This document shows positions 53,244-60,767 of a stretch of DNA of 64,000 nucleotides, piece after piece. Numbering within the stretch: position 1 is the stretch's first letter; each line of letters begins with the position of its first letter. The stretch covers positions 124,001 through 188,000 of the forward strand of contig CAXXIH010000001.1 of NCBI GenBank assembly GCA_963663365.2. The letters run 5' to 3'. The notes under the pieces are model-generated. The model was given only the letters and a program-made list of their open reading frames with translations. It was not told the origin of the DNA and did no database searches. The position numbers were made by a program, and so were the translations under genes. Source of the stretch: G963663365 sp963663365. GTDB lineage: Bacteria > Hinthialibacterota > Hinthialibacteria > Hinthialibacterales > G963663365.

Positions 53244-53291
53244 TTTTTATCGGCCGATTTGACTTGGACTTAAGCTCGAAGCCGATAAAAA
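53244..53291. promoter_or_regulatory. Inverted GCCGATAA elements between maf and flagellin 3
   Basis: TTTTTATCGGC (53244-53254) and GCCGATAAAAA (53281-53291) are exact inverted arms, so both strands read GCCGATAA, the -10 box of flagellar sigma-28 promoters. On the minus strand (towards maf) a TAAG lies about 14 bases upstream of GCCGATAA, close to the expected -35. On the plus strand no clear -35 is seen. It may be a divergent flagellar promoter pair or a hairpin. Confidence 0.5.
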
Positions 53292-53616
53292 ATTAATTTT
53301 GTCTCTACCCGGAAAAATAATCCGAATACCGGAAAAAGTTTCTTCATCCGTGCTCAACTCCAAAGCCGGGCCGCCGATACCCAATATCGAAGATTCTGTA
53401 CCTGCGTTTGCATGAACTGCTTACAGAATCTGAGAAAACCTGAAACAAGGAGGTTAAGGATCGGCCTGGAGAGGGCGCCACCCTCGAGAAAAAAGCGGAA
53501 ACGCAAGAGGCAAGATAGCGCCTCGCTTTGCCACAGAAGGGGTCACGGCCGGACGTGGAGGACCAAAGCAAAGACTATTGCCACCAAAATCAATGCAGGG
53601 ACGCAAAGTCTCACTA

Positions 53617-53651
53617 CCAGCAGCAGGACGCTGTTGGTTTCTTCACGGAGG
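53617..53651 (+). promoter_or_regulatory. CsrA-type hairpin and Shine-Dalgarno site of flagellin 3
   Basis: CCAGCAGC-AGGAC-GCTGTTGG (53617-53637; one G-U pair) presents AGGA in its loop. ACGGAGG (53645-53651) is the ribosome site, eight bases before the ATG. Sequence of the stem differs from flagellins 1 and 2, but the layout is the same. In the rest of 53292-53616, GGGACGCAAAG at 53598 recalls c-di-GMP-I riboswitches, but the needed partner stems are unclear. Confidence 0.65.
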
Positions 53652-53659
53652 AAGAAAGA

Positions 53660-56152
53660 ATGAGTGTTAGCCGAATTAACAATAATATTGCTTCAATTAA
53701 CGCAAACCGTAATTTGGACAAGACGAATACAAGAATCGCAAAGTCCATTGAGCGGTTGTCTTCGGGCCTTCGGATTAACCGGGCCGGCGATGACGCGGCT
53801 GGTTTGACAGTTGCTTCACGTTTGAAAGCCCAGACCCAAGGCCTCGATCGTGCCGTCGCCAATGCGCAAGACGGTATTAACCTTATCAACGTCGCGGAAG
53901 GCGCCCTGGAGGAAACGACTGTACGGCTGAATCGTCTGCGTGTTTTGGCAATTCAGTCCGCAAACACCGGCGTTAACGACCTGGCGGCCCGGAAGGCCCT
54001 ACAGGACGAGGTCTTCCAGTCAGTCGATGAAATCTCCCGTATCGCGCAAACCACGCAGTTCAATACCAACCGGCTGCTCAATGGCGATTTCGAAATCAAA
54101 ACAGAAATCAAAGCCGGCCAGGTTGATATTGGATTGGAAGTGGATGCTTCACCGGTGGCCAGTACTCTGGAAAACGGTCAAGCATTTTTAAATATCATCA
54201 AACTTCAAAATCAGGACCACAAGATCGTCACCGGCGATGCGGCCGGTGGCCAGCAGACATTTAATGCCGGCACGGTTGATGCCACAGACGTCGCCATCAG
54301 CGTTGGCTTCTTCACCGATGAAGCCAGCCTTGGATCGGCTTTGAATCTGGGTGGATCGGCCGACAACATCTCAGATGGAGCATTTAACAATGTCTCTGTG
54401 GCCAGTGGTCTTCTGTTCGCTTTTGATGGTGTCTTGGCTGATGGTGTGACCAAATTTACCGGTAGTGTTTCAACCGACACCTCTTTGGGATCATTGGCTT
54501 CCGCTATCAATATTGCCATCAGCGCGGCTGAAACCTCTGTTTTTGGTACATCCATTGACACGGGCTTCGACTTGTCAGCCTATTACACCAATGGCCGAAT
54601 CAATTTGGCAATCGCCGATGGCACCCAAAATTTCAGCCAAGCGAGTATAAATTTACGTCTTCTCGACGGATCGGATATTGTTACGGAAGCCTTAGGCGTT
54701 ACCCGGACATCGTTCGATGAAGGCCAGGTGCTTGGATTCACATCCAGTCTTGCTGCTACAGGCCAAATCGGTAACAACGTGTCCGCGATTACGGGATCAA
54801 CATTCGCTTCCGGCCAGTTTGAAATCACGGTTGAGGATGTACAGGCCGCCCAGCAACGAACCGTTAAAAGCACAGTGGCCTTTACCGATCAGACCGGTGT
54901 TGTGTTTGCGCGGGATACCACCTTGGTTGGCGGCGCCCTCGCTGCTCAAGCCGCTGTTAACGGTACTTTTGATAATGGTGTGTACACCGGCTTTGGTACG
55001 TTGCAGCAAGGCGACACGATCACTCTGACCGGAACAAACCGCGATGGTACAACCTTTACTCGCGAATTTACGCTGACCGATGCCAACGGTACCGACTATG
55101 ATGGCGGCGTAAACACGATTTCAGGTTTGATTCGTGAGTTGAACAACCGCCTCTATTCGAATGGCATCCAGGGCACATTTAATGCAGCGATTGCCACATA
55201 CGCACCGGACGGCACGATTAAAGTCATTGAAGAGAAGGGTGAAAATAATTCCGAACTCAACTTCACCTTAACCTTCAACATGGCTTCGACCAAGAATGCT
55301 CCTTCGGGCTCGACGTATACAACCATCAATGACGACGCCATTCTGCTTCAGGAAGGTTTCGAAGAGCAGGCCAATATTAATATCAATGGCGGCCCATCGG
55401 TCCGCGTGAATGCCGGCGATATTGTTACGTTGTACGGTGAGGAATCCACAATTGACGGTGTTCCCACACCTGAAGTAACACTTCGTATCGGCCGCGGCTT
55501 GACCGCAGGCACTGATGTGTTTGAAACGACGGCAGCGGTTTATGAAGGACGCCTGAATGGTGGTCCTGCTGTGACCTTCTCCGCCGGTGACCAAGATGTC
55601 CAGTTCATCGATGGCCGCTCGGTTGGACAAGGCGTTGCCAAGGTCACCACGATCGACTTCGACAACATTATCAATGTTACGAAGGCGTCAGGTGGTGTGG
55701 ACCCCGGTTCAACCGTCATCTTGTCAACGGTCAATGCTTCGATGAACTTCCAGATCGGTGCGTTCTCCGGCCAGAACTTCCAGATCAGTATCGGTAATCT
55801 GACTTCCGATGCTCTGGGCTTTGGAGTGGGCAGCGGACGTGCCTTGGTGGATATCGATATTACTTCACTCACAGGCGCCAACGAGGCATTGGATATCATC
55901 GACGAAGCACTCGATCAGGTGAACCGCACACGTTCACTTCTGGGTGCTGCGACGAACCGTTTGGAAGCGACCATCTCTAATATCTCGGTCTCCTCTGAGA
56001 ACTTGACCGCTTCCGAATCGCGTCTGCGTGATGCCGATGTGGCTCGCGAAAGCACCGAGTTCACACGTAACCAGGTCTTGCTACAGGCTGGTATCTCCGT
56101 ACTGGCCCAGGCCAACTTCACCTCGCAGGGATTCCTTGCCTTGCTCGGTTAA
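53660..56152 (+). CDS. fliC: Flagellin 3 (large)
   Basis: An 830-residue flagellin. N-terminal D0/D1: MSVSRINNNIASINANRNLD, SSGLRINRAGDDAAGLTVASRL, GLDRAVANAQDGINLINVAEGALEETTVRLN. C-terminal D1/D0: VNRTRSLLGAATNRLEATISN, SSENLTASESRLRDADVARESTEF, VLAQANFTSQGFLALLG. The about 560-residue centre is beta-rich and closest to flagellin 2. The ATG at 53660 overlaps the stop of an 83-residue very basic leader frame (53412-53663), which may be coincidental. Confidence 0.96.
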   Translation: MSVSRINNNIASINANRNLDKTNTRIAKSIERLSSGLRINRAGDDAAGLTVASRLKAQTQGLDRAVANAQDGINLINVAEGALEETTVRLNRLRVLAIQSANTGVNDLAARKALQDEVFQSVDEISRIAQTTQFNTNRLLNGDFEIKTEIKAGQVDIGLEVDASPVASTLENGQAFLNIIKLQNQDHKIVTGDAAGGQQTFNAGTVDATDVAISVGFFTDEASLGSALNLGGSADNISDGAFNNVSVASGLLFAFDGVLADGVTKFTGSVSTDTSLGSLASAINIAISAAETSVFGTSIDTGFDLSAYYTNGRINLAIADGTQNFSQASINLRLLDGSDIVTEALGVTRTSFDEGQVLGFTSSLAATGQIGNNVSAITGSTFASGQFEITVEDVQAAQQRTVKSTVAFTDQTGVVFARDTTLVGGALAAQAAVNGTFDNGVYTGFGTLQQGDTITLTGTNRDGTTFTREFTLTDANGTDYDGGVNTISGLIRELNNRLYSNGIQGTFNAAIATYAPDGTIKVIEEKGENNSELNFTLTFNMASTKNAPSGSTYTTINDDAILLQEGFEEQANININGGPSVRVNAGDIVTLYGEESTIDGVPTPEVTLRIGRGLTAGTDVFETTAAVYEGRLNGGPAVTFSAGDQDVQFIDGRSVGQGVAKVTTIDFDNIINVTKASGGVDPGSTVILSTVNASMNFQIGAFSGQNFQISIGNLTSDALGFGVGSGRALVDIDITSLTGANEALDIIDEALDQVNRTRSLLGAATNRLEATISNISVSSENLTASESRLRDADVARESTEFTRNQVLLQAGISVLAQANFTSQGFLALLG

Positions 56153-56181
56153 GCAGCCGCAAGCCTATAAACCGAATGTCC

Positions 56182-56216
56182 GGTGGAGGGCGGGGCATCC
56201 CGCCCCGCCCTCTACC
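56182..56216 (+). terminator. Strong GC hairpin after flagellin 3
   Basis: GGTG-GAGGGCGGGGC pairs with GCCCCGCCCTC-TACC (15 pairs, one G-U) around the loop ATCCC. No T-run follows. It probably stabilises the flagellin mRNA 3' end and limits read-through to flaG. Confidence 0.7.
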
Positions 56217-56355
56217 TTCAAAAACAAAACCGAGACATTTCTATTTGAGTTGAAACGTTCCGGATACATAAGAAAGGTTTTCGTCAACTGGAAAAGGAAT
56301 TCCAACTCAAGGATCGAGTCAACAAGATAAACTCCTTTCCCAGCCACAAGCGAAA

Positions 56356-56382
56356 ATGAGCAACCACGGAGGGTTGATCATG
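56356..56382 (+). promoter_or_regulatory. Hairpin enclosing the Shine-Dalgarno site and start codon of flaG
   Basis: ATGAGCAACC (56356-56365) pairs with GGTTGATCAT (56372-56381) with one mismatch, and the loop is ACGGAG, an ANGGA motif that is also the ribosome site. The ATG of flaG (56380-56382) begins within the right arm. The structure would hide the ribosome site and offers a CsrA-like target. Confidence 0.6.
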
Positions 56383-56772
56383 AATGTGGGTCAAGTTGAA
56401 CAAGGCAGCGCGATGAGTTTTGTGCTACCGGATTTGTCACCGGCCGATTACCCTGTAAGCACCGAAGCAGCAATTTCTTCCGGTGCCTATAGCCGGTTTA
56501 CCGAAGCCGCTCCGTCCCGATCTGCACCAGAAATGGATGAAAGGGCGGATCAGTTTGATCTCGAACAAAGTCTACCGATTGAGAATGCAGTACCGGTGGT
56601 TTCACCACGTGCCGTTCGCGTCTCAATGGATCAAGAACTTTCAAGACCGATCAATACGGTCATGGACGCCAACACCAAGGAAATCATCCAAGAATTTCCT
56701 TCTGCCGACGTCCGCCGGGTGGTTTCGAAACTTCAGGCAGTTATGGGTTTAATTTTCGATTCGGAAGGATGA
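56380..56772 (+). CDS. flaG: FlaG-family protein
   Basis: A 130-residue protein whose C-terminal half (LSRPINTVMDANTKEIIQEFPSADVRRVVSKLQAVMGLIFDSE) matches the FlaG domain with its V-D-x-x-T-x-E-I-I-x-x-F-P pattern. FlaG limits filament length in some bacteria. The N-terminal half is low-complexity, acidic and species-specific. I chose the ATG at 56380, with CGGAGGG ahead; an ATG at 56356 is in frame but lacks a ribosome site. It follows flagellin 3 and belongs to the filament locus. Confidence 0.85.
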   Translation: MNVGQVEQGSAMSFVLPDLSPADYPVSTEAAISSGAYSRFTEAAPSRSAPEMDERADQFDLEQSLPIENAVPVVSPRAVRVSMDQELSRPINTVMDANTKEIIQEFPSADVRRVVSKLQAVMGLIFDSEG

Positions 56773-56855
56773 CGATCCAGGGTGTAAAACGCATTTGCGG
56801 TTTTGCCAAAACTGAAAGCTGAATAGCGCAAGCAATACCAGCGTGCGATCAATAG

Positions 56856-56886
56856 CAGGCAGACTCTAGAAGTATGCCTGTTTTTT
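56856..56886 (+). terminator. Intrinsic terminator after flaG
   Basis: CAGGCA (56856-56861) pairs with TGCCTG (56875-56880), followed by TTTTTT. Confidence 0.8.
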
Positions 56887-56920
56887 CTAATTATTTTTTA
56901 TATTGGCAAAATACAGATAC

Positions 56921-57658
56921 TTATTCCTGTTCACATACAGCAAGTGCTTCCGGAAGTGTGAATGCTGATGTGTAGAGAGCTTGGCCCACGATGATTCCAT
57001 ACAATCTGCCCTCCAATCGTTTGGCGAGCACCGCTGTCCTTTTGATGTCCTCAAGATTCGATACGCCGCCCGATGCCACAACGGGGAAGGAAATATTTCT
57101 TGCCAAATCCTCTGTCGCTTCGAGGTTGGGGCCGGTCATCATTCCATCCCGGCTGATATCCGTGTAATCGACCATGGCGATATTTAAATCGCTATACCGT
57201 TCGACCACATCTTTTGCGGTCAGTTCAGAATCTTCCAGCCACCCACGTGTTGCCACACGCCCATCCCGCGCATCGACCGCCAAAATGATTTTGCCCGGCG
57301 CCGATAGAATGATTTCCCGTGTACGCTCTGTATCCCGTACCGCCAGACTTCCCAAAATTACGTTGTCGATTCCGTTCTCCAGATACCACACTGCTTCTTC
57401 AGGTGTGTTGATCCCCCCGCCGATTTCAGTACGAATTGATACAGCTTCTGCGATTTTACTTACTAATTCGTGTTGAACCGCCTTGCCTTCTTTGGCGCCA
57501 TCCAAATCAACAAGGTGTAATTCTGTCGCGCCAAGGCCTTCCCAGTGTTTGGCCATAGCCACAGGGTCTTCACCGTAAATTCGTTCTCGTTCGTAATCGC
57601 CCTGTTGCAGGCGGACGCAACATCCTCCACGTAAATCGATGGCCGGAAGTATTTTCAT
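56921..57658 (-). CDS. hisA: Phosphoribosylformimino-5-aminoimidazole carboxamide ribotide isomerase
   Basis: A 245-residue TIM-barrel isomerase of histidine synthesis. Catalytic Asp8 is in LPAIDLRGGCCVRL and the second Asp in MVDYTDISRDGMMTGPN. Phosphate-binding loops GGGINTPEE and VASGGVSNLEDIK are present. No other his genes flank it. It is probably in one minus-strand operon with plsY, der and the STAS gene (82 bases from plsY). Confidence 0.95.
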   Translation of the reverse strand: MKILPAIDLRGGCCVRLQQGDYERERIYGEDPVAMAKHWEGLGATELHLVDLDGAKEGKAVQHELVSKIAEAVSIRTEIGGGINTPEEAVWYLENGIDNVILGSLAVRDTERTREIILSAPGKIILAVDARDGRVATRGWLEDSELTAKDVVERYSDLNIAMVDYTDISRDGMMTGPNLEATEDLARNISFPVVASGGVSNLEDIKRTAVLAKRLEGRLYGIIVGQALYTSAFTLPEALAVCEQE

Positions 57659-57740
57659 ATTTCAAGATTCCTTGTGCTGGCGATGCCCCAACGTAAAGCC
57701 ATTTGGAGGCTGTATGCGTTTGGGCGGGCTTTCTGTTGGT

Positions 57741-58373
57741 TTATTTGGAGCTGAACCGGAAACGGTTCTCTGTGCCGGCGCGCAAACGGACGATATTGGC
57801 GCGGTGTCTTATTACAACAAATGCCGCTGCCAAGCATCCCGCAACCGTAACAGAAAGCGGATGCGCCCAAGATGGGACAAAGAGAGTTTCAACGATCAGT
57901 ACCAAAGCCAATGTTAAGGCGGCAAGCATGGAACTGAGCGATATGTAACGCGACGCGATTAAAGTCAGTACGAAAACAAGCAGCGCAATTGCCAAGGCTT
58001 CCCAGGCCAGCCCTCCAAAGACACCTGCTCCTGTTGCTACGGCTTTGCCGCCCTTAAATCCGATAAAAGGACTAAAACAATGCCCGGCCATGGCTGCTGC
58101 GCCGCAGGCAACGGGCAGCCAGGGATGATCGGGCATGGATGCTGAAGCCAATGTCACCGCTGCCGCACCCTTACAAATATCCAGCAGCAAAACAGGAATC
58201 CCCAGACTTTTGCCGCAAACCCGCAGGACATTGGTCGCGCCGATATTGCGGCTTCCATGTTCACGAATATCGATACCTCGAAACCACTTTGCCGCCAGAT
58301 ATCCAAAGGGAATAGCTCCGAGCAGATAACCTATTACGATATAGATTACTACATTGACCATTTCCTGCCTCAT
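57741..58373 (-). CDS. plsY: Acyl-phosphate glycerol-3-phosphate acyltransferase PlsY
   Basis: A 210-residue membrane enzyme that starts phospholipid synthesis with acyl phosphate. Conserved loops are GYLAAKWFRGIDIREHGSRNIGATNVLR, GHCFSPFIGFKGGKAVATGAGVF and about six transmembrane segments. Its ATG overlaps the der stop by four bases (58370-58373), so it is coupled to der. Confidence 0.94.
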   Translation of the reverse strand: MRQEMVNVVIYIVIGYLLGAIPFGYLAAKWFRGIDIREHGSRNIGATNVLRVCGKSLGIPVLLLDICKGAAAVTLASASMPDHPWLPVACGAAAMAGHCFSPFIGFKGGKAVATGAGVFGGLAWEALAIALLVFVLTLIASRYISLSSMLAALTLALVLIVETLFVPSWAHPLSVTVAGCLAAAFVVIRHRANIVRLRAGTENRFRFSSK

Positions 58374-59809
58374 TCATCCCAATCTTCCATGAGCGTCTCG
58401 GACTCAGCGGCATCGAAATCGGACTGTTTTCGTCTTGGACGTTCCACGTCGCGGGAACGCCGTGCACGAACGATCAGCCGCAAAGGAGTGCCCTGGAAAT
58501 CAAATGTCTCATATAACTGGTTGATTAGGTATCGCTGATAGGAAAAATGGATTCGCTCCGGATCATTTACAAAGAGAATGAAGGTCGGTGGAGTTGAATT
58601 CGCCTGTGTCCAATAATAAATGTTGGCTATCCGCCCGTGACGTGAAGGCGGTGGCTTTTTGGCAATAAAAGTCTCGAGTGCCCGGTTTAATTCAGCCGTA
58701 GGGATTCGCCTTTTATGGTTTTCCAGGGCCTGCTCGATACAAGGGAAAATCCGTTGCAACCGTTGCCCGCTAAGTGCAGAGATCAACTGCACTTCGGCAT
58801 AGTTCAACCATGGCATCATTTCCCGGATTTTCTTAACGGTTGCGCCCGCTGTTTGTGTATCTTTTTCGACTGCATCCCACTTGTTTACTAATAGCACGGC
58901 GGCGCGGCCCATATCGTGCGCGATACTAAAAACCTTTGCATCGCTTTCGGTGGGGCCTTCGGAACCATCGATTAAAAGCAGGGCGGCATTGGCTCGGGCT
59001 AATGCCGCTTTGCCACGCATCAGACTATACCGGTCCAGTCCCTGCGACATTTTTCCCCTTCGGCGAATCCCGGCTGTATCGATGATACGAAAAAGTTTTC
59101 CCTCCCATTCAATCAAAGTATCGACAGGATCTCTGGTCGTTCCGGGTATTGTTGAGACCAGACTTCGTTTCTCGCCGCAAAGCGCATTTAAAAGAGTCGA
59201 TTTTCCGACATTCGGACGCCCCAGCAGTGCTATTCCCGGAATATCATCTTCTTCGTCGGGCAACTCGCTAAGCGGAAGGGGGGCGACCAGAAGATCAAGC
59301 AAATTTCCTGTTCCATAGCCGTGAATCGCCGATACCGGGACTACATCTTTAAAGCCTAATTCGTAAAAAGCCGTTGAGTAATCCACTGAGGGATTGTCAC
59401 ACTTGTTTACCGCAACAACGACTTTGATTTCTTTGCCTTTACGGCCTTTACTGAGACGCCGGATGCGGTCAGCCGTGTCTTGGTCCAACCCGGTTGGTCC
59501 CTCTGAGCCATCTACAACCATACAGAGCACTTCGGCGTATTTTGCCGCTTCTTCGATTTGCTCTTGAACGCCGGGAGAAAGAGGATCCTCATCCGGACCG
59601 AAAAAACCACCGGTATCGGTAAGCAAAAAGCTTTTTCCGTTCCATGTGGTTGGACGGTAAAGCCGGTCACGTGTTACGCCAGGTTGGTCATCGACGATGG
59701 CCACTCGTTTCCTGATTAGCCGGTTAAAAAGCGTGGATTTACCCACATTGGGGCGCCCGACAATGACAACCAAAGGCAGCTCTGACGAATGTTTTTTGAT
59801 TTCGGACAT
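58370..59809 (-). CDS. der: Ribosome-associated GTPase Der (EngA)
   Basis: A 479-residue GTPase with two tandem G domains, needed for 50S ribosome assembly. The first G domain has GRPNVGKSTLFNRL, DTGGFF and NKCD. The second has GRPNVGKSTLLNAL, DTAGIRRRG and NKWD. The C-terminal KH-like domain includes TPPTFILFVNDPERIHFSYQRYLINQLYETFDFQGTPLRLIVRARR. I chose the ATG at 59809 (MSEIKKH) because the frame before it, MLPSAFLWAD, is poorly supported. Confidence 0.95.
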   Translation of the reverse strand: MSEIKKHSSELPLVVIVGRPNVGKSTLFNRLIRKRVAIVDDQPGVTRDRLYRPTTWNGKSFLLTDTGGFFGPDEDPLSPGVQEQIEEAAKYAEVLCMVVDGSEGPTGLDQDTADRIRRLSKGRKGKEIKVVVAVNKCDNPSVDYSTAFYELGFKDVVPVSAIHGYGTGNLLDLLVAPLPLSELPDEEDDIPGIALLGRPNVGKSTLLNALCGEKRSLVSTIPGTTRDPVDTLIEWEGKLFRIIDTAGIRRRGKMSQGLDRYSLMRGKAALARANAALLLIDGSEGPTESDAKVFSIAHDMGRAAVLLVNKWDAVEKDTQTAGATVKKIREMMPWLNYAEVQLISALSGQRLQRIFPCIEQALENHKRRIPTAELNRALETFIAKKPPPSRHGRIANIYYWTQANSTPPTFILFVNDPERIHFSYQRYLINQLYETFDFQGTPLRLIVRARRSRDVERPRRKQSDFDAAESETLMEDWDE

Positions 59810-59917
59810 AGTAACCAAATCCGCCCAAAGAAATGCGGACGGGAGCAATGTAGACGGAGCGGTTCGGCTGGGCGAGGTTGCCGCGATTCTTTGTGTTATT
59901 AAATAGACAGCGGCGAA

Positions 59918-60616
59918 TTAAATGTAAAATGAAGCGACGGCCATCTCACGGCTGGTATGTATTGGAATAAGATTTTGGAGTTTTAGAGTATTTAGGACTT
60001 CCAGAATTGCGCTGTCGGGCTCTATGAGAAGGCAAATGCGCGCGCTGTGGCTTGCTTCAAAATCCTTAATCAAGGTCACCAAAATCGATACACCGTGTGA
60101 TGAAATCAAATCGAGTTCTCTAAGGTCCAGCACAATTTTATCCGATTGTTTGGATGCCTCGGATACGCGGGCTTGAATGGAAGCCGCGCTTTCTGTCGAT
60201 AGACCGCCGCGCAACTGTACTGTTGCGATTTCTCCCGCAATCGACATTGTCGTATGGGCTGAACCTTTGCCCCCACTTCGGTACTGACGCATGATACTTT
60301 CGGTCCGGGCCGAAAGCACTTTGATTTGAAATTCACCGCGCGCCGATGAGCGTGTGACTTGTGCTGTCTCGGTGGCCGGATCGCGCTCGATTGTCTGAGC
60401 GTCAATACTCTGTCCATCCCAGGTTGGCGGGACAGGGTAGAGATAAATTGTGTCACCTTTTGAGACTTCTGTGGACGAACGTAAACTTGCTGTCGGGCCG
60501 TCACGCTCAACCATTGACGCGAAGAAGATGCCATCTCCCCGATCCGGTTTGCAGGCATAAAGCTGCTTTACTTCTGTTTTGTGTCCATCACGTCCACGTT
60601 TTGAATCTGATGTCAT
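59918..60616 (-). CDS. Two-domain protein with C-terminal STAS domain
   Basis: A 232-residue protein. Residues about 130-230 form a STAS domain (KIVLDLRELDLISSHGVSILVTLIKDF), keeping the serine pair (ISSHG), so it could be phosphorylated like SpoIIAA. The N-terminal about 120 residues are beta-rich (GIFFASMVERDG, GDTIYLYPVPP, GEFQIKVLSA) and may be a PilZ-like barrel, but the PilZ c-di-GMP motif is not clear. It is probably part of a partner-switch pathway. The kinase is not in this window. Confidence 0.75.
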   Translation of the reverse strand: MTSDSKRGRDGHKTEVKQLYACKPDRGDGIFFASMVERDGPTASLRSSTEVSKGDTIYLYPVPPTWDGQSIDAQTIERDPATETAQVTRSSARGEFQIKVLSARTESIMRQYRSGGKGSAHTTMSIAGEIATVQLRGGLSTESAASIQARVSEASKQSDKIVLDLRELDLISSHGVSILVTLIKDFEASHSARICLLIEPDSAILEVLNTLKLQNLIPIHTSREMAVASFYI

Positions 60617-60767
60617 ATTGAAATCCAGATTGTTCGCAGCCGTATATTGGTTAACGGCGATTCTTGTCTAATCTCAAACTACAATATCTTATTTGCTTCC
60701 GCCAATATACCCAAAAATGAATTCTCCTCTGAAATCATGCCTATCATCCGGTTTCTAGATGTGTTGA

